Assembly: GCA_016235595.1 (NCBI GenBank)
Contig: JACRJX010000029.1
Span: forward strand, 1-64,000
Direction: 5' to 3'
Length of the DNA stretch: 64,000 nt
Source of the DNA: Verrucomicrobiota bacterium
GTDB lineage: Bacteria > Verrucomicrobiota > Verrucomicrobiia > CAIQCK01
The notes beneath the pieces were generated by a model. That model worked only from the letters and a program-made list of their open reading frames with translations, made no database searches and was not told where the DNA came from. Shown here piece by piece: positions 26,125 through 36,450 of this stretch; the stretch's first letter is position 1; each line of letters starts with the position of its first letter. The position numbers and the translations under genes are program-made.

Positions 26125-26670
26125 ATGATTGACGTGCGCGAAGATGTGATTTTTGTGGTGCGGCCAAACGGCCAGTGCGAGCCGCTCACGCTCGAACAAC
26201 TCGCCCATCAGATCACCGGGCATCCGAGCATCGGCAAGATCGAACTCTGGGTGGCGCGGCAGATTGCCCATGCGGTGATGCACTACTTTCACACCGATCT
26301 CGACCGCGATATCGTGGATGAGCCGGCGTTGAACGAGGTGCTTGAGCGCGTGCTGGCCTGCTGCTGCGAAGTCATTGACAGCGACAAGCCGGCGGCGTTC
26401 TCGGCCGACCTGCGCAAACTCGCTGTGCAGGCGGGCTACGGCTTCGAGCTGGTGTTCTTCAAGGAATTAGAGAAGACCGTGCACGACCTGCGCGGTCACC
26501 CGGCCCGGTTCATCCAATTCACCGGCCTGCGCCCGTGCGTGAAACTTCTCACCGGCAGGAAGAACTGGAGCAGCTCCTGCAGCCGGCTGGAGAACGAAAT
26601 CCTCGACTTCCTTCGTCGCAAGGTGGAGAACGAAAGCAGCGAGCGCCAAAGCCTGCTCGTGGTGCGGTAG
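26125..26670 (+). CDS. Conserved hypothetical protein downstream of nrdR
   Basis: The 181-residue protein has a good ribosome-binding site (GGAG four bases before ATG) and lies 34 bases after nrdR. The first 90 residues (VRPNGQCEPLTLEQLAHQI...IELWVARQIAHAVMHYF) have a spacing reminiscent of an ATP-cone, but the match is weak. The rest is helical and charged. I do not recognise the family. The position suggests co-expression with nrdR. Confidence 0.6.
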   Translation: MIDVREDVIFVVRPNGQCEPLTLEQLAHQITGHPSIGKIELWVARQIAHAVMHYFHTDLDRDIVDEPALNEVLERVLACCCEVIDSDKPAAFSADLRKLAVQAGYGFELVFFKELEKTVHDLRGHPARFIQFTGLRPCVKLLTGRKNWSSSCSRLENEILDFLRRKVENESSERQSLLVVR

Positions 26671-26681
26671 GCGACTGTGGT

Positions 26682-28289
26682 TTACTTCCTGGCCCCATGC
26701 GGGCGATCCGTCGCCTCAATGGCGAGCCATGCGCTCACGATGCTGCCCAGCGGCGAAAAGGCTGTGACTTCGTCGAAGCGGCCACGCCGGACGACGCTGG
26801 TCAACAGCGGTTGCTGCGTTACGGTTGACACCCCGAATGTTGTCGCCAGCCGTGCCGTGTCCGCAAAAAACCACCACCAGCCGCCATTCGCTGCAACGGT
26901 TGTGTGCCGTTGGATGCCGGCGCGCAACGTTGGCGTGGCACCCTGCGCGGTCTGGCTCACACGTTCCAGCGAATCCTTCGAAGGCGACAGCCAGAGCCAA
27001 TCGTTGACGATGCGCCAGTGCATCGGCGGCGGCTGCGCCTTGTCAAACCGCCGCATAACGGCCTTCAACCGATCCGGTTCCTTCAGCGGCGCGCCGAACA
27101 ACACGGCCAGCCGGCGCTGGCCCGGCGGCCAGTCCAGCGCCACGGCCGTCGGCGTGCCGAGCGTGCCGAGCACGTCGCCGGCGAAATCGGTTTGTTGTGC
27201 GATCCATCCGGCTTCAAAAAGCGTCAACACTTTCATCCATTCCCGATGGCCCAGGGTGAGCGTCGTCCGGATGATGGAATTATAGACTTCGCCAGCCGGC
27301 ATGTCGGCCATCGCGTAGGCGACACACGACGCCGGCAAGCGCTCCAGCAACATCGGCTTGAAGTGATGGAGCGATTGTTTCGGAGGGGTTTTGTGCGCCA
27401 CCATCACTGAATCCAACACCTGGCTGCCATCGAAGACCTGTGCCGCGCCGACGGCGTCGAGTTGTGCCAGCGGTTTTGCGAGTGTCTGCAATTGCGGCAG
27501 CCATTGCAGAAACGGATCGAGCATCTGCGTCAAAGGCCCCGTCTGTGCCACCAGCAACCAGTCGGCGTTCTCCGGCAACCGCGCGCGCATTGCGCGGAAC
27601 GGTTCGCTGCGGGCCAGCGTTTCGCGCGATGGATCGCGATGACGATCAATCACCTCCATCATCGGCGCGGCGCCGAGCGTGAAGATGAGGCGGTCTCCCA
27701 GCATGGCGGCGCAGATTTCCAGTCCAGGCTCCAGTCGCCACTGCTGGTAGTCGGTCTTGAAATACCGTTGGTCGCTGAATGCCGTCGCCGGAAATTCGCG
27801 CTTCAACTGGCTTTTGAGCTGATCGAGCCACTCGCGCGCCTGCGAACGCCGGGCGCCACACTGGATGGAGACCACCAACAGCGGCGCGATGCGCGGCGAG
27901 GTTTGCAGGCCGGTGAGCGCCACGAACACCTCGCCGTCCGCGAGTTCTGCCGCCCCGCGCACGACTGCATCGAGCAGGTTGCTCCAGCGTTTCGTCATCA
28001 ACCCGCCGACTCCCTTGGAGGAGGAAACTTCCCGCAGCTTCGCCACCATCGTCGCCGCGGGTGTTTGCTCCCAGCGAGCCGTTGTGGCGGTCATATTGGA
28101 GACTTGTGCGAAGATCGGCGTTGTGGCGGGAAGAAGATCGGCGCAGCCCAGTGCCCGGCGCGGCCAAAACCAAACGACCGCCGCAACAAGAACTGTCGCT
28201 GCGACCACCGAACTAATCGTGCGCCACGGGAATCTCACCAGCGCGCGACTCTCACGGGCAAGCGGCGGACCGTCAAGCGTTTTCCTCAC
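26682..28289 (-). CDS. Hypothetical membrane-anchored protein
   Basis: The 535-residue protein has one N-terminal transmembrane helix (ISSVVAATVLVAAVVWFW) followed by a large soluble region, probably periplasmic. Features such as ATTPIFAQVSNM, DGEVFVALTG and LGDRLIFTLGAAPMMEVIDRH recall DUF3352-type proteins, but I would not assign that family firmly. It converges with the hypothetical gene downstream of nrdR and diverges from mnmA. Confidence 0.6.
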   Translation of the reverse strand: MRKTLDGPPLARESRALVRFPWRTISSVVAATVLVAAVVWFWPRRALGCADLLPATTPIFAQVSNMTATTARWEQTPAATMVAKLREVSSSKGVGGLMTKRWSNLLDAVVRGAAELADGEVFVALTGLQTSPRIAPLLVVSIQCGARRSQAREWLDQLKSQLKREFPATAFSDQRYFKTDYQQWRLEPGLEICAAMLGDRLIFTLGAAPMMEVIDRHRDPSRETLARSEPFRAMRARLPENADWLLVAQTGPLTQMLDPFLQWLPQLQTLAKPLAQLDAVGAAQVFDGSQVLDSVMVAHKTPPKQSLHHFKPMLLERLPASCVAYAMADMPAGEVYNSIIRTTLTLGHREWMKVLTLFEAGWIAQQTDFAGDVLGTLGTPTAVALDWPPGQRRLAVLFGAPLKEPDRLKAVMRRFDKAQPPPMHWRIVNDWLWLSPSKDSLERVSQTAQGATPTLRAGIQRHTTVAANGGWWWFFADTARLATTFGVSTVTQQPLLTSVVRRGRFDEVTAFSPLGSIVSAWLAIEATDRPHGARK

Positions 28290-28363
28290 TTTACAGCGCG
28301 GCGGGCGGCGTTAGAGTGAACAACCGAAACCGGCTTCGACGCATTGTTGAGCCGGAACTTTTG

Positions 28364-29458
28364 ATGAACAAAAACATCCGGGTCGTTGTTGGCATGAGCG
28401 GTGGCGTGGATTCCAGCGTCGTCGCCAACCGTCTGCTCCAGCAGGGCTATGAAGTCATCGGCATCACGATGAGACTCTGGCCGGAGGCCTGCCAAAACCG
28501 CGTCGAGGAGAAATGCTGCGGCCCGCAGGCCGTGGCCGACGCGCGAGCGGTGGCGCAGCAACTGGGCATCCCGCACTATGTCATGGACGAGCAGGTACAG
28601 TTCCAGAGACACGTGATCGACTATTTCGTGGCCGAGTATCGCGCCGGCCGCACGCCAAACCCGTGTGTGCTTTGCAACGAAGGGCTGAAATTCGGCACGC
28701 TGCTCGACAAGGCTCGCTCGCTCGGCGCCGAGTATGTCGCCACCGGCCACTACGCCATCCTCGAACACGGCGACCGGATGCGCGTTCGTAAGGGGCGCGA
28801 CGAGCGGAAGGATCAGTCCTATTTTCTTTTCTCGCTCAGCCAGTCGCAATTGGCACATGCGCTGTTCCCAATGGGTGACATCACGAAGCCGGAAACTCGC
28901 GTCATCGCCGCGCAACTCGGCCTGAAGGTCGCCACGAAGGAAGAGAGCCAGGAGATTTGTTTCGTCGCCGACGATTACCGGCGGTTCCTGCGCGCGGTGG
29001 GCGTGGCGGAACACGCGGGCGACATCGTAGACTCCGCCGGGCGTGTGCTTGGACAGCATCCGGGAATAGAATTCTTCACGATCGGCCAGCGGCGCGGGCT
29101 GGGTGTTGCCACCGGCCGGCCATTGTACGTTGTCGCGATCGATGCCGCGCGCAACCGCGTGATCGTCGGCGACGACGCAGCGCTGGCGAGCGCGGAATGC
29201 GTCGTTGAGCGCTGCAACTGGGTTTCCATCCTTGCGCCGGAGCAGCCGCGCGAAGTGAGCGTCAAGATTCGCAGCCAGCACAAAGGATCCGCCGCGGTCA
29301 TCGAGCCGTTCGACGGCGGCACGCGCGTCCGCGTGCGGTTTGCCGAGCCGGAGCGTGCCGTCACGCCGGGCCAGGCGGCGGTGTTCTACGACGGCGACCT
29401 GCTGCTTGGTGGCGGATGGATCGCCCGGACCCAACCGGCCCAAACCTCCAACTCCTGA
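28364..29458 (+). CDS. mnmA: tRNA-specific 2-thiouridylase MnmA
   Basis: MnmA thiolates U34 in the anticodon of Lys, Glu and Gln tRNAs. The start ATG 28364 gives 364 residues opening with the PP-loop GMSGGVDSSV. Catalytic cysteines are present in NPCVLCN (first) and SQEICFV (second), and ATGHYA is conserved. The C-terminal domain with VIGQRRGLG-type motif (here IGQRRGLGV) and GQAAVFYDGD is normal. It starts a three-gene unit with a HAD phosphatase and cutA. Confidence 0.96.
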   Translation: MNKNIRVVVGMSGGVDSSVVANRLLQQGYEVIGITMRLWPEACQNRVEEKCCGPQAVADARAVAQQLGIPHYVMDEQVQFQRHVIDYFVAEYRAGRTPNPCVLCNEGLKFGTLLDKARSLGAEYVATGHYAILEHGDRMRVRKGRDERKDQSYFLFSLSQSQLAHALFPMGDITKPETRVIAAQLGLKVATKEESQEICFVADDYRRFLRAVGVAEHAGDIVDSAGRVLGQHPGIEFFTIGQRRGLGVATGRPLYVVAIDAARNRVIVGDDAALASAECVVERCNWVSILAPEQPREVSVKIRSQHKGSAAVIEPFDGGTRVRVRFAEPERAVTPGQAAVFYDGDLLLGGGWIARTQPAQTSNS

Positions 29459-29463
29459 CTTAT

Positions 29464-30039
29464 ATGATTCGCGGCATCATTTTCGACATGGACGGCACGC
29501 TGACGGAGCCGCACATTGATTTCCAGGCGCTGCGGCGCGAGCTGGGCGTGATGGTGGGCGACATCGTGGACCATCTCAAATCCGTGGATGAGGCTGAGCG
29601 GCGGCGGCTGGAAAGCATCCTGCATCGTATCGAGGACGAGGCCGCAGTGAACTCCACGCTTCAGCCCGGCGCGGCGGAGTTGCTCGACACGCTGAGGGCG
29701 CGCGGCATCAAACTCGGCCTCCTGACGCGCAACTCCCGCAGGTCCGTGAAAATCGTGCTGGCCAAATTCAATCTGCGATTCGACGCGACATTGACGCGCG
29801 AAGACGGACCACACAAGCCATCGCCGGAACCGGTGCTGACACTTGCCCGGCGATGGGGATTCAAGCCGACCGAGGTGCTGGTGGTCGGCGATTACGTCTA
29901 TGACCTGCGCTGCGCCCACAACGCCGGCGCGAGGGGCGTGCTGCTCATCAACGACAAGTTGCCGGAGTGGGCGCACGAGGCGGATTTTATCATCCACAAC
30001 CTCAGCGAGTTGTCAGCCGTCGTCGAAAGGATTCCATGA
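29464..30039 (+). CDS. HAD-superfamily hydrolase, phosphoglycolate-phosphatase-like
   Basis: The 191-residue protein has HAD motif I (FDMDGTLT), motif II (LLTRNS), motif III lysine in GPHKPSPEP and motif IV (VVGDYVYDL). A four-helix cap is inserted after motif I, which fits the Gph/PGMB-like subfamilies. Substrate not determinable. The start ATG 29464 is 5 bases after the mnmA stop. The stop overlaps the cutA start. Confidence 0.88.
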   Translation: MIRGIIFDMDGTLTEPHIDFQALRRELGVMVGDIVDHLKSVDEAERRRLESILHRIEDEAAVNSTLQPGAAELLDTLRARGIKLGLLTRNSRRSVKIVLAKFNLRFDATLTREDGPHKPSPEPVLTLARRWGFKPTEVLVVGDYVYDLRCAHNAGARGVLLINDKLPEWAHEADFIIHNLSELSAVVERIP

Positions 30040-30368
30040 GTGCTGCCAGTGCTTACTGTGTTGTCTTTATCACTGCCGCTTCGCGGCGGGAAGCGCGCCG
30101 GATCGCGCGATTGCTGCTGGAGCGGCGGTTGGTGGCCTGCGCGAACATCATCCCTGGCGTCGAGTCGCATTACTGGTGGGAAGGAAAGATTGACCACGCG
30201 CGCGAGTGGCTGCTGGTGATGAAGACGCGCCGCAGCCGTTTTCGAGCCGTGGAACGCGCGGTGAAGCAGCTTCACAGCTACCAAGTGCCGGAAATCATCG
30301 CCCTGCCGCTGGCCGCCGGGCAGGCGGACTACCTGCGGTGGATGGATGCGAGCTTGTCGGGACAATGA
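30036..30368 (+). CDS. cutA: Divalent-cation tolerance protein CutA
   Basis: CutA is a small trimeric ferredoxin-fold protein linked to copper tolerance. The 110-residue product has the family signatures LVACANIIPGVESHYWWEGK and LHSYQVPEIIALPL, with normal length. ATG 30036 overlaps the preceding stop (ATGA). Confidence 0.95.
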   Translation: MSAASAYCVVFITAASRREARRIARLLLERRLVACANIIPGVESHYWWEGKIDHAREWLLVMKTRRSRFRAVERAVKQLHSYQVPEIIALPLAAGQADYLRWMDASLSGQ

Positions 30369-30446
30369 TTTGATTGCCAGAAGGTTTTGAAGAAACTAAG
30401 CTCCACCTCGTCTGAAGAACTGTAATTTCTCAAGAAACTGATTGTT

Positions 30447-31388
30447 ATGAAAACGTTGACCACTGTATTGAGTTTAATGGTGATCGCAGTCCTGGTTCAT
30501 GCCCAGGAACCACAGGTTGTCCGCGCCATTCCCGTTGCGCCAATGGCGGCAGGACCGATGCTGAAAAAACGAATCGCTGTCACACGCTTTGACAACAAAT
30601 CCAACTGGCAGGGCCAGGTGGAACTCGGCACGGGTTTCGCCGACTCGCTGGCGGACGCGTTGATCAAGTGCGGCCGGTTCATCGTTGTGGAGCGTGCAGA
30701 GATCCAGACCGTGATGAAGGAGCAGGATTTCGCGCAGAGCGGGCGCACGGTGCAGACGGCCAACGCGCCCCAAGTCGGCCAATTGTTGACGGCGCAAATC
30801 CAGATCACCGGCAGCATCATCAGTGTGGACACGCGCACGTCTGAAAGCGGCGCGGGGTTCGGTTTCAAGGGATTCAACATCGGCACCAGCGGCGGCAAGG
30901 CCGAGGTTGTGGTTGCGCTGCGGATCATTGATACCACCAGCGGCCAGGTGCTCGACTCACAGCAGATCAAAGGCATTGCCCGCAAGTCGGGAATGTCGTT
31001 TGGCTTTGCGTCCGGCGACTTCCGCGGCGGCATGGGTGGCCTGCAGAAGACGCCGCTGGGCGATGCAGTGGTTGACGCACTCAACCAGGCGGTGGGGGCC
31101 ATTTCCTCGCGACTGGAGCAGGTGCCGTGGCAGGGCCGGATTGTGAAAGCCGACGGCGACAGGATTTACATCAACGCCGGCGCGAACTTTGGCGTGAAAC
31201 CGGGCGACCGTTTCACATGCTACCATCAGGGCGAGGCGCTGATTGATCCGGAGACGGGCCTGAATCTCGGCGGCAAGACCTCGAAATATGGTCAGATCGA
31301 AGTCGTGGAAGTGTCGGACAAGTTCTCGGTTGCCAAGCCCACCGGCGGCACGGGTTTCACAAGCAAGGACGTCATCAAGATCGAATGA
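30447..31388 (+). CDS. CsgG-like exported protein with C-terminal FlgT-like domain
   Basis: The 313-residue protein has a signal peptide (TVLSLMVIAVLVHAQ) without a lipobox cysteine. Residues about 40-220 match the CsgG fold (KKRIAVTRFDNKS, then GFADSLADALIKCGRFIVVER, LTAQIQITGSI and ALRIIDTTSGQVL). The C-terminal 85 residues (RIVKADGDRIYINAGANFGVKPGDRF) resemble the FlgT C-terminal domain. CsgG proteins form outer-membrane pores, but shorter CsgG-like proteins also act as periplasmic components. No curli genes are nearby. Confidence 0.85.
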   Translation: MKTLTTVLSLMVIAVLVHAQEPQVVRAIPVAPMAAGPMLKKRIAVTRFDNKSNWQGQVELGTGFADSLADALIKCGRFIVVERAEIQTVMKEQDFAQSGRTVQTANAPQVGQLLTAQIQITGSIISVDTRTSESGAGFGFKGFNIGTSGGKAEVVVALRIIDTTSGQVLDSQQIKGIARKSGMSFGFASGDFRGGMGGLQKTPLGDAVVDALNQAVGAISSRLEQVPWQGRIVKADGDRIYINAGANFGVKPGDRFTCYHQGEALIDPETGLNLGGKTSKYGQIEVVEVSDKFSVAKPTGGTGFTSKDVIKIE

Positions 31389-31414
31389 CCTGATTTTTCA
31401 AACTGATTGGGTGC

Positions 31415-31446
31415 AACGGCGCATTGACGGAAGTCAGTGCGCCGTT
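31415..31446 (+). terminator. Hairpin terminator after CsgG-like gene
   Basis: The arms AACGGCGCA (31415-31423) and TGCGCCGTT (31438-31446) are perfect complements. An inner TGAC/GTCA pairing extends the stem toward a GGAA loop. TGCTTTCT follows. The convergent kinase gene ends at 31522, so the hairpin may act in both directions. Confidence 0.7.
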
Positions 31447-31521
31447 TGCTTTCTGAACGCGCACTCTGGGCCGCTGGCAGCGACTCCCAGGCAGCCCCGG
31501 CAGCATGGAGGAATGCCCGGG

Positions 31522-32454
31522 CTACAATTTACGAACCTTCACCTTCGGCAGCAGCCGCCGCATCTGGCGGACACCACAACCGTTCGCTGTCGGTGGACAG
31601 GCCACATGCGCGGCGCCAGCTGCCACACCCCATCGCAGCGCTTCCGGCAAATCGCGTCCCCTCGACAGCGCCAGCGCAAACGCTCCGGTCAACGCATCCC
31701 CCGGTCCGACGTTGTTGCGCTGCGGCACGCCGGGCGAGCGTCCGCTCCAGCAACCATCGGCCGTCGCGAGCACTGCGCCTTGCGCGCCTCGCGAGATGAC
31801 AGCCACCTCAGCGCCCATTTGCACGAGCCGCCGCGCCGCACGCGCCACGGCCTGCGTGGTTTGCAGCCGGCCGCCAAGCAGCCGCCGCGCTTCGTGAATG
31901 TTGGGCTTCACCATGAACGGCTTCGCGCGCAAGCCGAGCCGCAGCGGCTCGCCGTCGGTGTCGAGGATGACGCGCACGCCGCGACGGTTGGCCATGCGGA
32001 TGATCTCCGCGTAAGTGTCGGCAGGCAGGCCGGGTGGCAGGCTGCCGCTGATCACCAACAACGCCGCGCGCGGCAGATTTCGCTCGACGGCGTCCATCAC
32101 CTGCTGGAGCTCTCGCGCTGTCAACCGCGGCCCCGATGCGTTCAGTCGCGTATGCACACGGCCGCCGGTCTCGTGGATGTTGATGTTGACGCGCGTCTCG
32201 CCGGTGATCGGCACCAGCTTGGCGCGGATGCGCGTCTTGCTGAAACGGTTCAGAAAATCCATCCCCATGTGGCCGCCGATGGGCGCGATGGCCAGCGTCT
32301 TGCCGCCCAGGGATTGCACGACGCGGGAGACATTGATGCCCTTGCCGCCCGCCTCGCGGTCCTTGGAAAGGATGCGATTGACGTCATCGCGCATCAGCCG
32401 GCGCACCTCAACCTCCACGTCAATGCACGGATTTAACGTCAGCGTCAAAATCAT
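31522..32454 (-). CDS. PfkB-family hexose kinase, 1-phosphofructokinase-like
   Basis: The 310-residue protein starts LTLTLNPCIDVEVEV, as in FruK, LacC and Pfk-2. It continues with the sugar-binding GGKGINVSRV segment, ISGSLPPGLP, KPNIHEA and the anion-hole motif VGPGDALTGAF with catalytic Asp. Phosphorylation of fructose 1-phosphate, fructose 6-phosphate or tagatose 6-phosphate cannot be told apart here. No PTS genes are in the window, so a glycolytic Pfk-2 role is possible. Its start overlaps the coaB stop (ATGA). Confidence 0.88.
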   Translation of the reverse strand: MILTLTLNPCIDVEVEVRRLMRDDVNRILSKDREAGGKGINVSRVVQSLGGKTLAIAPIGGHMGMDFLNRFSKTRIRAKLVPITGETRVNINIHETGGRVHTRLNASGPRLTARELQQVMDAVERNLPRAALLVISGSLPPGLPADTYAEIIRMANRRGVRVILDTDGEPLRLGLRAKPFMVKPNIHEARRLLGGRLQTTQAVARAARRLVQMGAEVAVISRGAQGAVLATADGCWSGRSPGVPQRNNVGPGDALTGAFALALSRGRDLPEALRWGVAAGAAHVACPPTANGCGVRQMRRLLPKVKVRKL

Positions 32455-33119
32455 GACTGTTCCATTTTGTCTGCGCGCATCGCGCAGGCTCGTTTCAAAA
32501 TGCGTCGCGCCAGAACCCGTTTGCTCGCGCGCCGCGGTCGTTCGACAATGCCGTTACGGTCGATGATAATGATTTCGTTACAGTCGGAGCCGAAGCCCAC
32601 GCCAGGCCGGCTCACATCATTCGCCACGATCATGTCGAAGTTCTTCCGTTCAAGCTTCTTTTTCGCGTTGGCCTCGACGTGCTGTGTCTCCGCCGCGAAA
32701 CCCACCAGCACCTGGCCGGGCCGAAGTGATCTCCCGAGGGTCGCCGCAATGTCCATGGTTGGTTTCAGCGTCAGCACCAGTTTTGCCTTTTGCTTTCCGC
32801 CAGCCTCCTTCTTCACCTTGTGCCGCGCCCGGGTAACGGGCGTCCAGTCGGCAACCGCCGCGGATAGAATAATGATATCAGACCGTTTGGCACGCCGAAA
32901 AACTTCGCGTGCCATCTCCGCGGCGGTCTCGATCCGAACCATCTCCACGCCATGCGGCACCGCCAGAGCCACCGGCCCGCTCACCAGCGTCACGGTTGCG
33001 CCCGCTTGGCGCGCGACTCGCGCCAGTGCGTAGCCCATCTTGCCCGACGACGGGTTCGAGATGAACCGCACCGGGTCGAGCCACTCGCGCGTCGGGCCAG
33101 CTGTGATGAGAAAACGCAT
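32451..33119 (-). CDS. coaB: Phosphopantothenate-cysteine ligase, CoaB domain as separate gene
   Basis: The start at ATG 33119 gives 222 residues opening FLITAGPTREWLDPVRFISN, then SSGKMG, the hallmark of the CoaB synthetase domain. LSAAVADW and the lysine-rich HKVKKEAGG loop follow. Most bacteria fuse CoaC and CoaB into one CoaBC protein. Here CoaC is a separate upstream gene ending at 33184, 64 bases before this start. Confidence 0.9.
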   Translation of the reverse strand: MRFLITAGPTREWLDPVRFISNPSSGKMGYALARVARQAGATVTLVSGPVALAVPHGVEMVRIETAAEMAREVFRRAKRSDIIILSAAVADWTPVTRARHKVKKEAGGKQKAKLVLTLKPTMDIAATLGRSLRPGQVLVGFAAETQHVEANAKKKLERKNFDMIVANDVSRPGVGFGSDCNEIIIIDRNGIVERPRRASKRVLARRILKRACAMRADKMEQS

Positions 33120-33183
33120 CGCGTTGGCAACGGGTGAAACGCAAAACGCAGTGACGGCCATCTCGCGTTTCATGTTTCACATT

Positions 33184-33747
33184 TCACGTCGTTTGTTTCT
33201 TCTTCTGTTTCAGCAACCGCTCGATCTCCGCGACGATGCCATCCACATTCCAGAGGCGGCCCAGTCCTTCGTAACCGCACGCCAGCATGCCGGCTTCCGG
33301 GCCGATAAACTGCGCGCCGCGCTCCTTCAACGTCGCCACGTTCTGTTGTGTTGCCGGGTGCAGCCACATCTTGCCGTTCATCGCCGGCGCGATCAGCAGC
33401 GGCGCCTGGCAGGCGAGCGCGATCGAACTAAGCGCGTCGTCCGCGAGGCCGAGCGCCAGCTTCGCCATGGCGTTGGCCGTCGCCGGTGCGATCACCATCA
33501 GGTCGGCGGCATCGGCCAGCGAGATATGCTGGGGCTTCCATTCCGCCGGCTCTTCAAAGAGGTTGAGCGTCACGGGATTGCGCGAGAGCGTGGCGAACGT
33601 CAGCGGCGCCACCAGTTCCGTCGCCTCGCGCGTCATGATCACATGGATTGCATGGCCGGCTTTGACGAGCTTGCTGACCAGATCGGCCGCCTTGTAGGCC
33701 GCTATCGAGCCGGTCACGCCGACCAGAATTGTGGCTTGGCTTCCCAT
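33184..33747 (-). CDS. coaC: Phosphopantothenoylcysteine decarboxylase, CoaC flavoprotein
   Basis: The start is taken as ATG 33747, which has GGAG ten bases upstream inside the gmk stop region; ATG 33768 would overlap gmk. The 187-residue product has the flavoprotein fold of HFCD enzymes: LVGVTGSIAAYKA, then MTREATELV, the His motif HISLADAADLMVIAPATAN, and PAMNGKMW, with the conserved substrate-binding Asn. The active-site Cys lies in AGMLACGYEGLGRL. It acts with CoaB in coenzyme A synthesis. Confidence 0.92.
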   Translation of the reverse strand: MGSQATILVGVTGSIAAYKAADLVSKLVKAGHAIHVIMTREATELVAPLTFATLSRNPVTLNLFEEPAEWKPQHISLADAADLMVIAPATANAMAKLALGLADDALSSIALACQAPLLIAPAMNGKMWLHPATQQNVATLKERGAQFIGPEAGMLACGYEGLGRLWNVDGIVAEIERLLKQKKKQTT

Positions 33748-33754
33748 GGCTTCG

Positions 33755-34372
33755 TTACTCCGTTTCAAAATTCAACCGCCCCGAACGATTGCGCTCGGCG
33801 TCCAGGATCGCCTGCATCCGCTGATAATCCTCTTCCATCGAACCGCTCTCAATCACATAATCATACTCGCGCCAGCGCGCCATCTCATTCCGGGCTTCCG
33901 CGAGCCGCCGCACGATGGTTGCCTCGTCGTCGGTGCCACGCCGGCGCAGGCGTTGCTCGAGCATTTGCAGTGACGAGGGCATCAGGAAAACGCTGACCAA
34001 CGCCCGGCAAAGGCGCGGGTCAGCCTTGGCAAGTTTGCAGACGGTCGCCGCGCCCTGCACGTCAATATTCAACAGGGCGTCGCGACCCGCCGCCAGCAGA
34101 TCCTCGACAGTCTTTCGCAGCGTGCCGTAGTAATGCCCGTGAACCTGCGCGTGTTCGAGAAACTCGCCGCGGGCAACGCGCTTCTCGAAATCATCGGGGG
34201 TAAGGAAATGGTAATCGCGATCTTTCACCTCGGCGCTGCGCGGCGGGCGGGTTGTGCAGGAGATCGAGCGCACGACGTTCGTGTCGGCTTCCGTCAGCCG
34301 GTTGCAGAGCGTGGTCTTGCCTCCGCCCGAAGGCGAGGACAGCACCACCAAAAGGCCCTCCTTGGATTTCAT
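33755..34372 (-). CDS. gmk: Guanylate kinase
   Basis: The 205-residue protein has the P-loop SSPSGGGKTTL, the GMP-binding region SCTTRPPRSAEVKDRDYHFL and GEFLEHAQVHGHYYGT, and LLNIDVQGA. It converts GMP and ATP to GDP and ADP. The yicC-gmk-coa order is common in bacteria; the rpoZ gene often found between gmk and coaBC is missing here. Confidence 0.95.
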   Translation of the reverse strand: MKSKEGLLVVLSSPSGGGKTTLCNRLTEADTNVVRSISCTTRPPRSAEVKDRDYHFLTPDDFEKRVARGEFLEHAQVHGHYYGTLRKTVEDLLAAGRDALLNIDVQGAATVCKLAKADPRLCRALVSVFLMPSSLQMLEQRLRRRGTDDEATIVRRLAEARNEMARWREYDYVIESGSMEEDYQRMQAILDAERNRSGRLNFETE

Positions 34373-34378
34373 CGGAAC

Positions 34379-35253
34379 CTACTCGATGTTCTGCACCTGC
34401 TCGCGGATTTTTTCAAGCTCCGCCTTTAATGTCACCACGGTTTGTGTGATGGCAATATCGTTCGCCTTGGAGCCGATCGTGTTGATTTCGCGGCCCATCT
34501 CCTGGGAGAGAAAATCCAACGTGCGGCCCACCGGTTGGCCGGAGGCAAGACAGCCCGCGAACTGGTCGAGATGGCTCGCCAGCCGTGTCAGTTCCTCCGT
34601 GATGTCGGCGCGGTCGGCGAAGATCACCACTTCCTTGAGCAGCCGCTCGTCGTCCAGGGGCAACTCCACGCCGGAAGCTTTGATGCGCGCATGCAATTGC
34701 TGCTGGTAACGTTTCACCACGTTCGGCGCTTCGACACGGATTTTCGCAACACTCTCGCCGATCAGATTCAGCCGTTTGTTCAGGTCGGCTGCGAGATGCT
34801 TGCCTTCGCGTTCCCGCATCTTTACCAACCGATCCAGTGCGTGGTTCAATGCTGTTTCCACCAGCGGCCCCAGCGAGGCGGCTTCGAGCTCGGTCTCGAT
34901 GACGCTCACGACGCCAGGCGCGCGCAGCAGAGAGTCCAGCGTGATGGAACCGTCAACGCCCAGTTCCCGGTGGAGCTTTCTGGTGGCCTGCAGGTAAGCC
35001 TTCGCCACCGCCGTGTTCACTTGCACTTGCGCGCGCGGCCGGTCGGAGCCGGGATGGTAGCCGACGGCGACATTGAGCCGGCCGCGGGCGACGCGGGCGT
35101 TGATCAGGTCGCGGATGCGTGGCTCCAACTCAATCAATTCGCGCGGCAGATTGATGGTGATGTCGCTCTGCTTGCGATTGACCGAGTTCAGTTCAACCGT
35201 GATCTTCACGCCGTGACGCGAACACTCGCCGCGCCCATAGCCAGTCATGCTTT

Positions 35254-35257
<4 letters not shown>
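34379..35257 (-). CDS. yicC: YicC/YloC-family endoribonuclease
   Basis: The 292-residue protein opens [10 protein letters not shown] and contains [18 protein letters not shown], the N-terminal YicC signature. It ends with the DUF1732 region ([18 protein letters not shown]). Family members are recently described endoribonucleases affecting small RNAs. ATG 35257 overlaps the trpB stop, and gmk follows after 6 bases. Confidence 0.95.
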
Positions 35258-36424
<1,167 letters not shown>

Positions 36425-36450
<26 letters not shown>

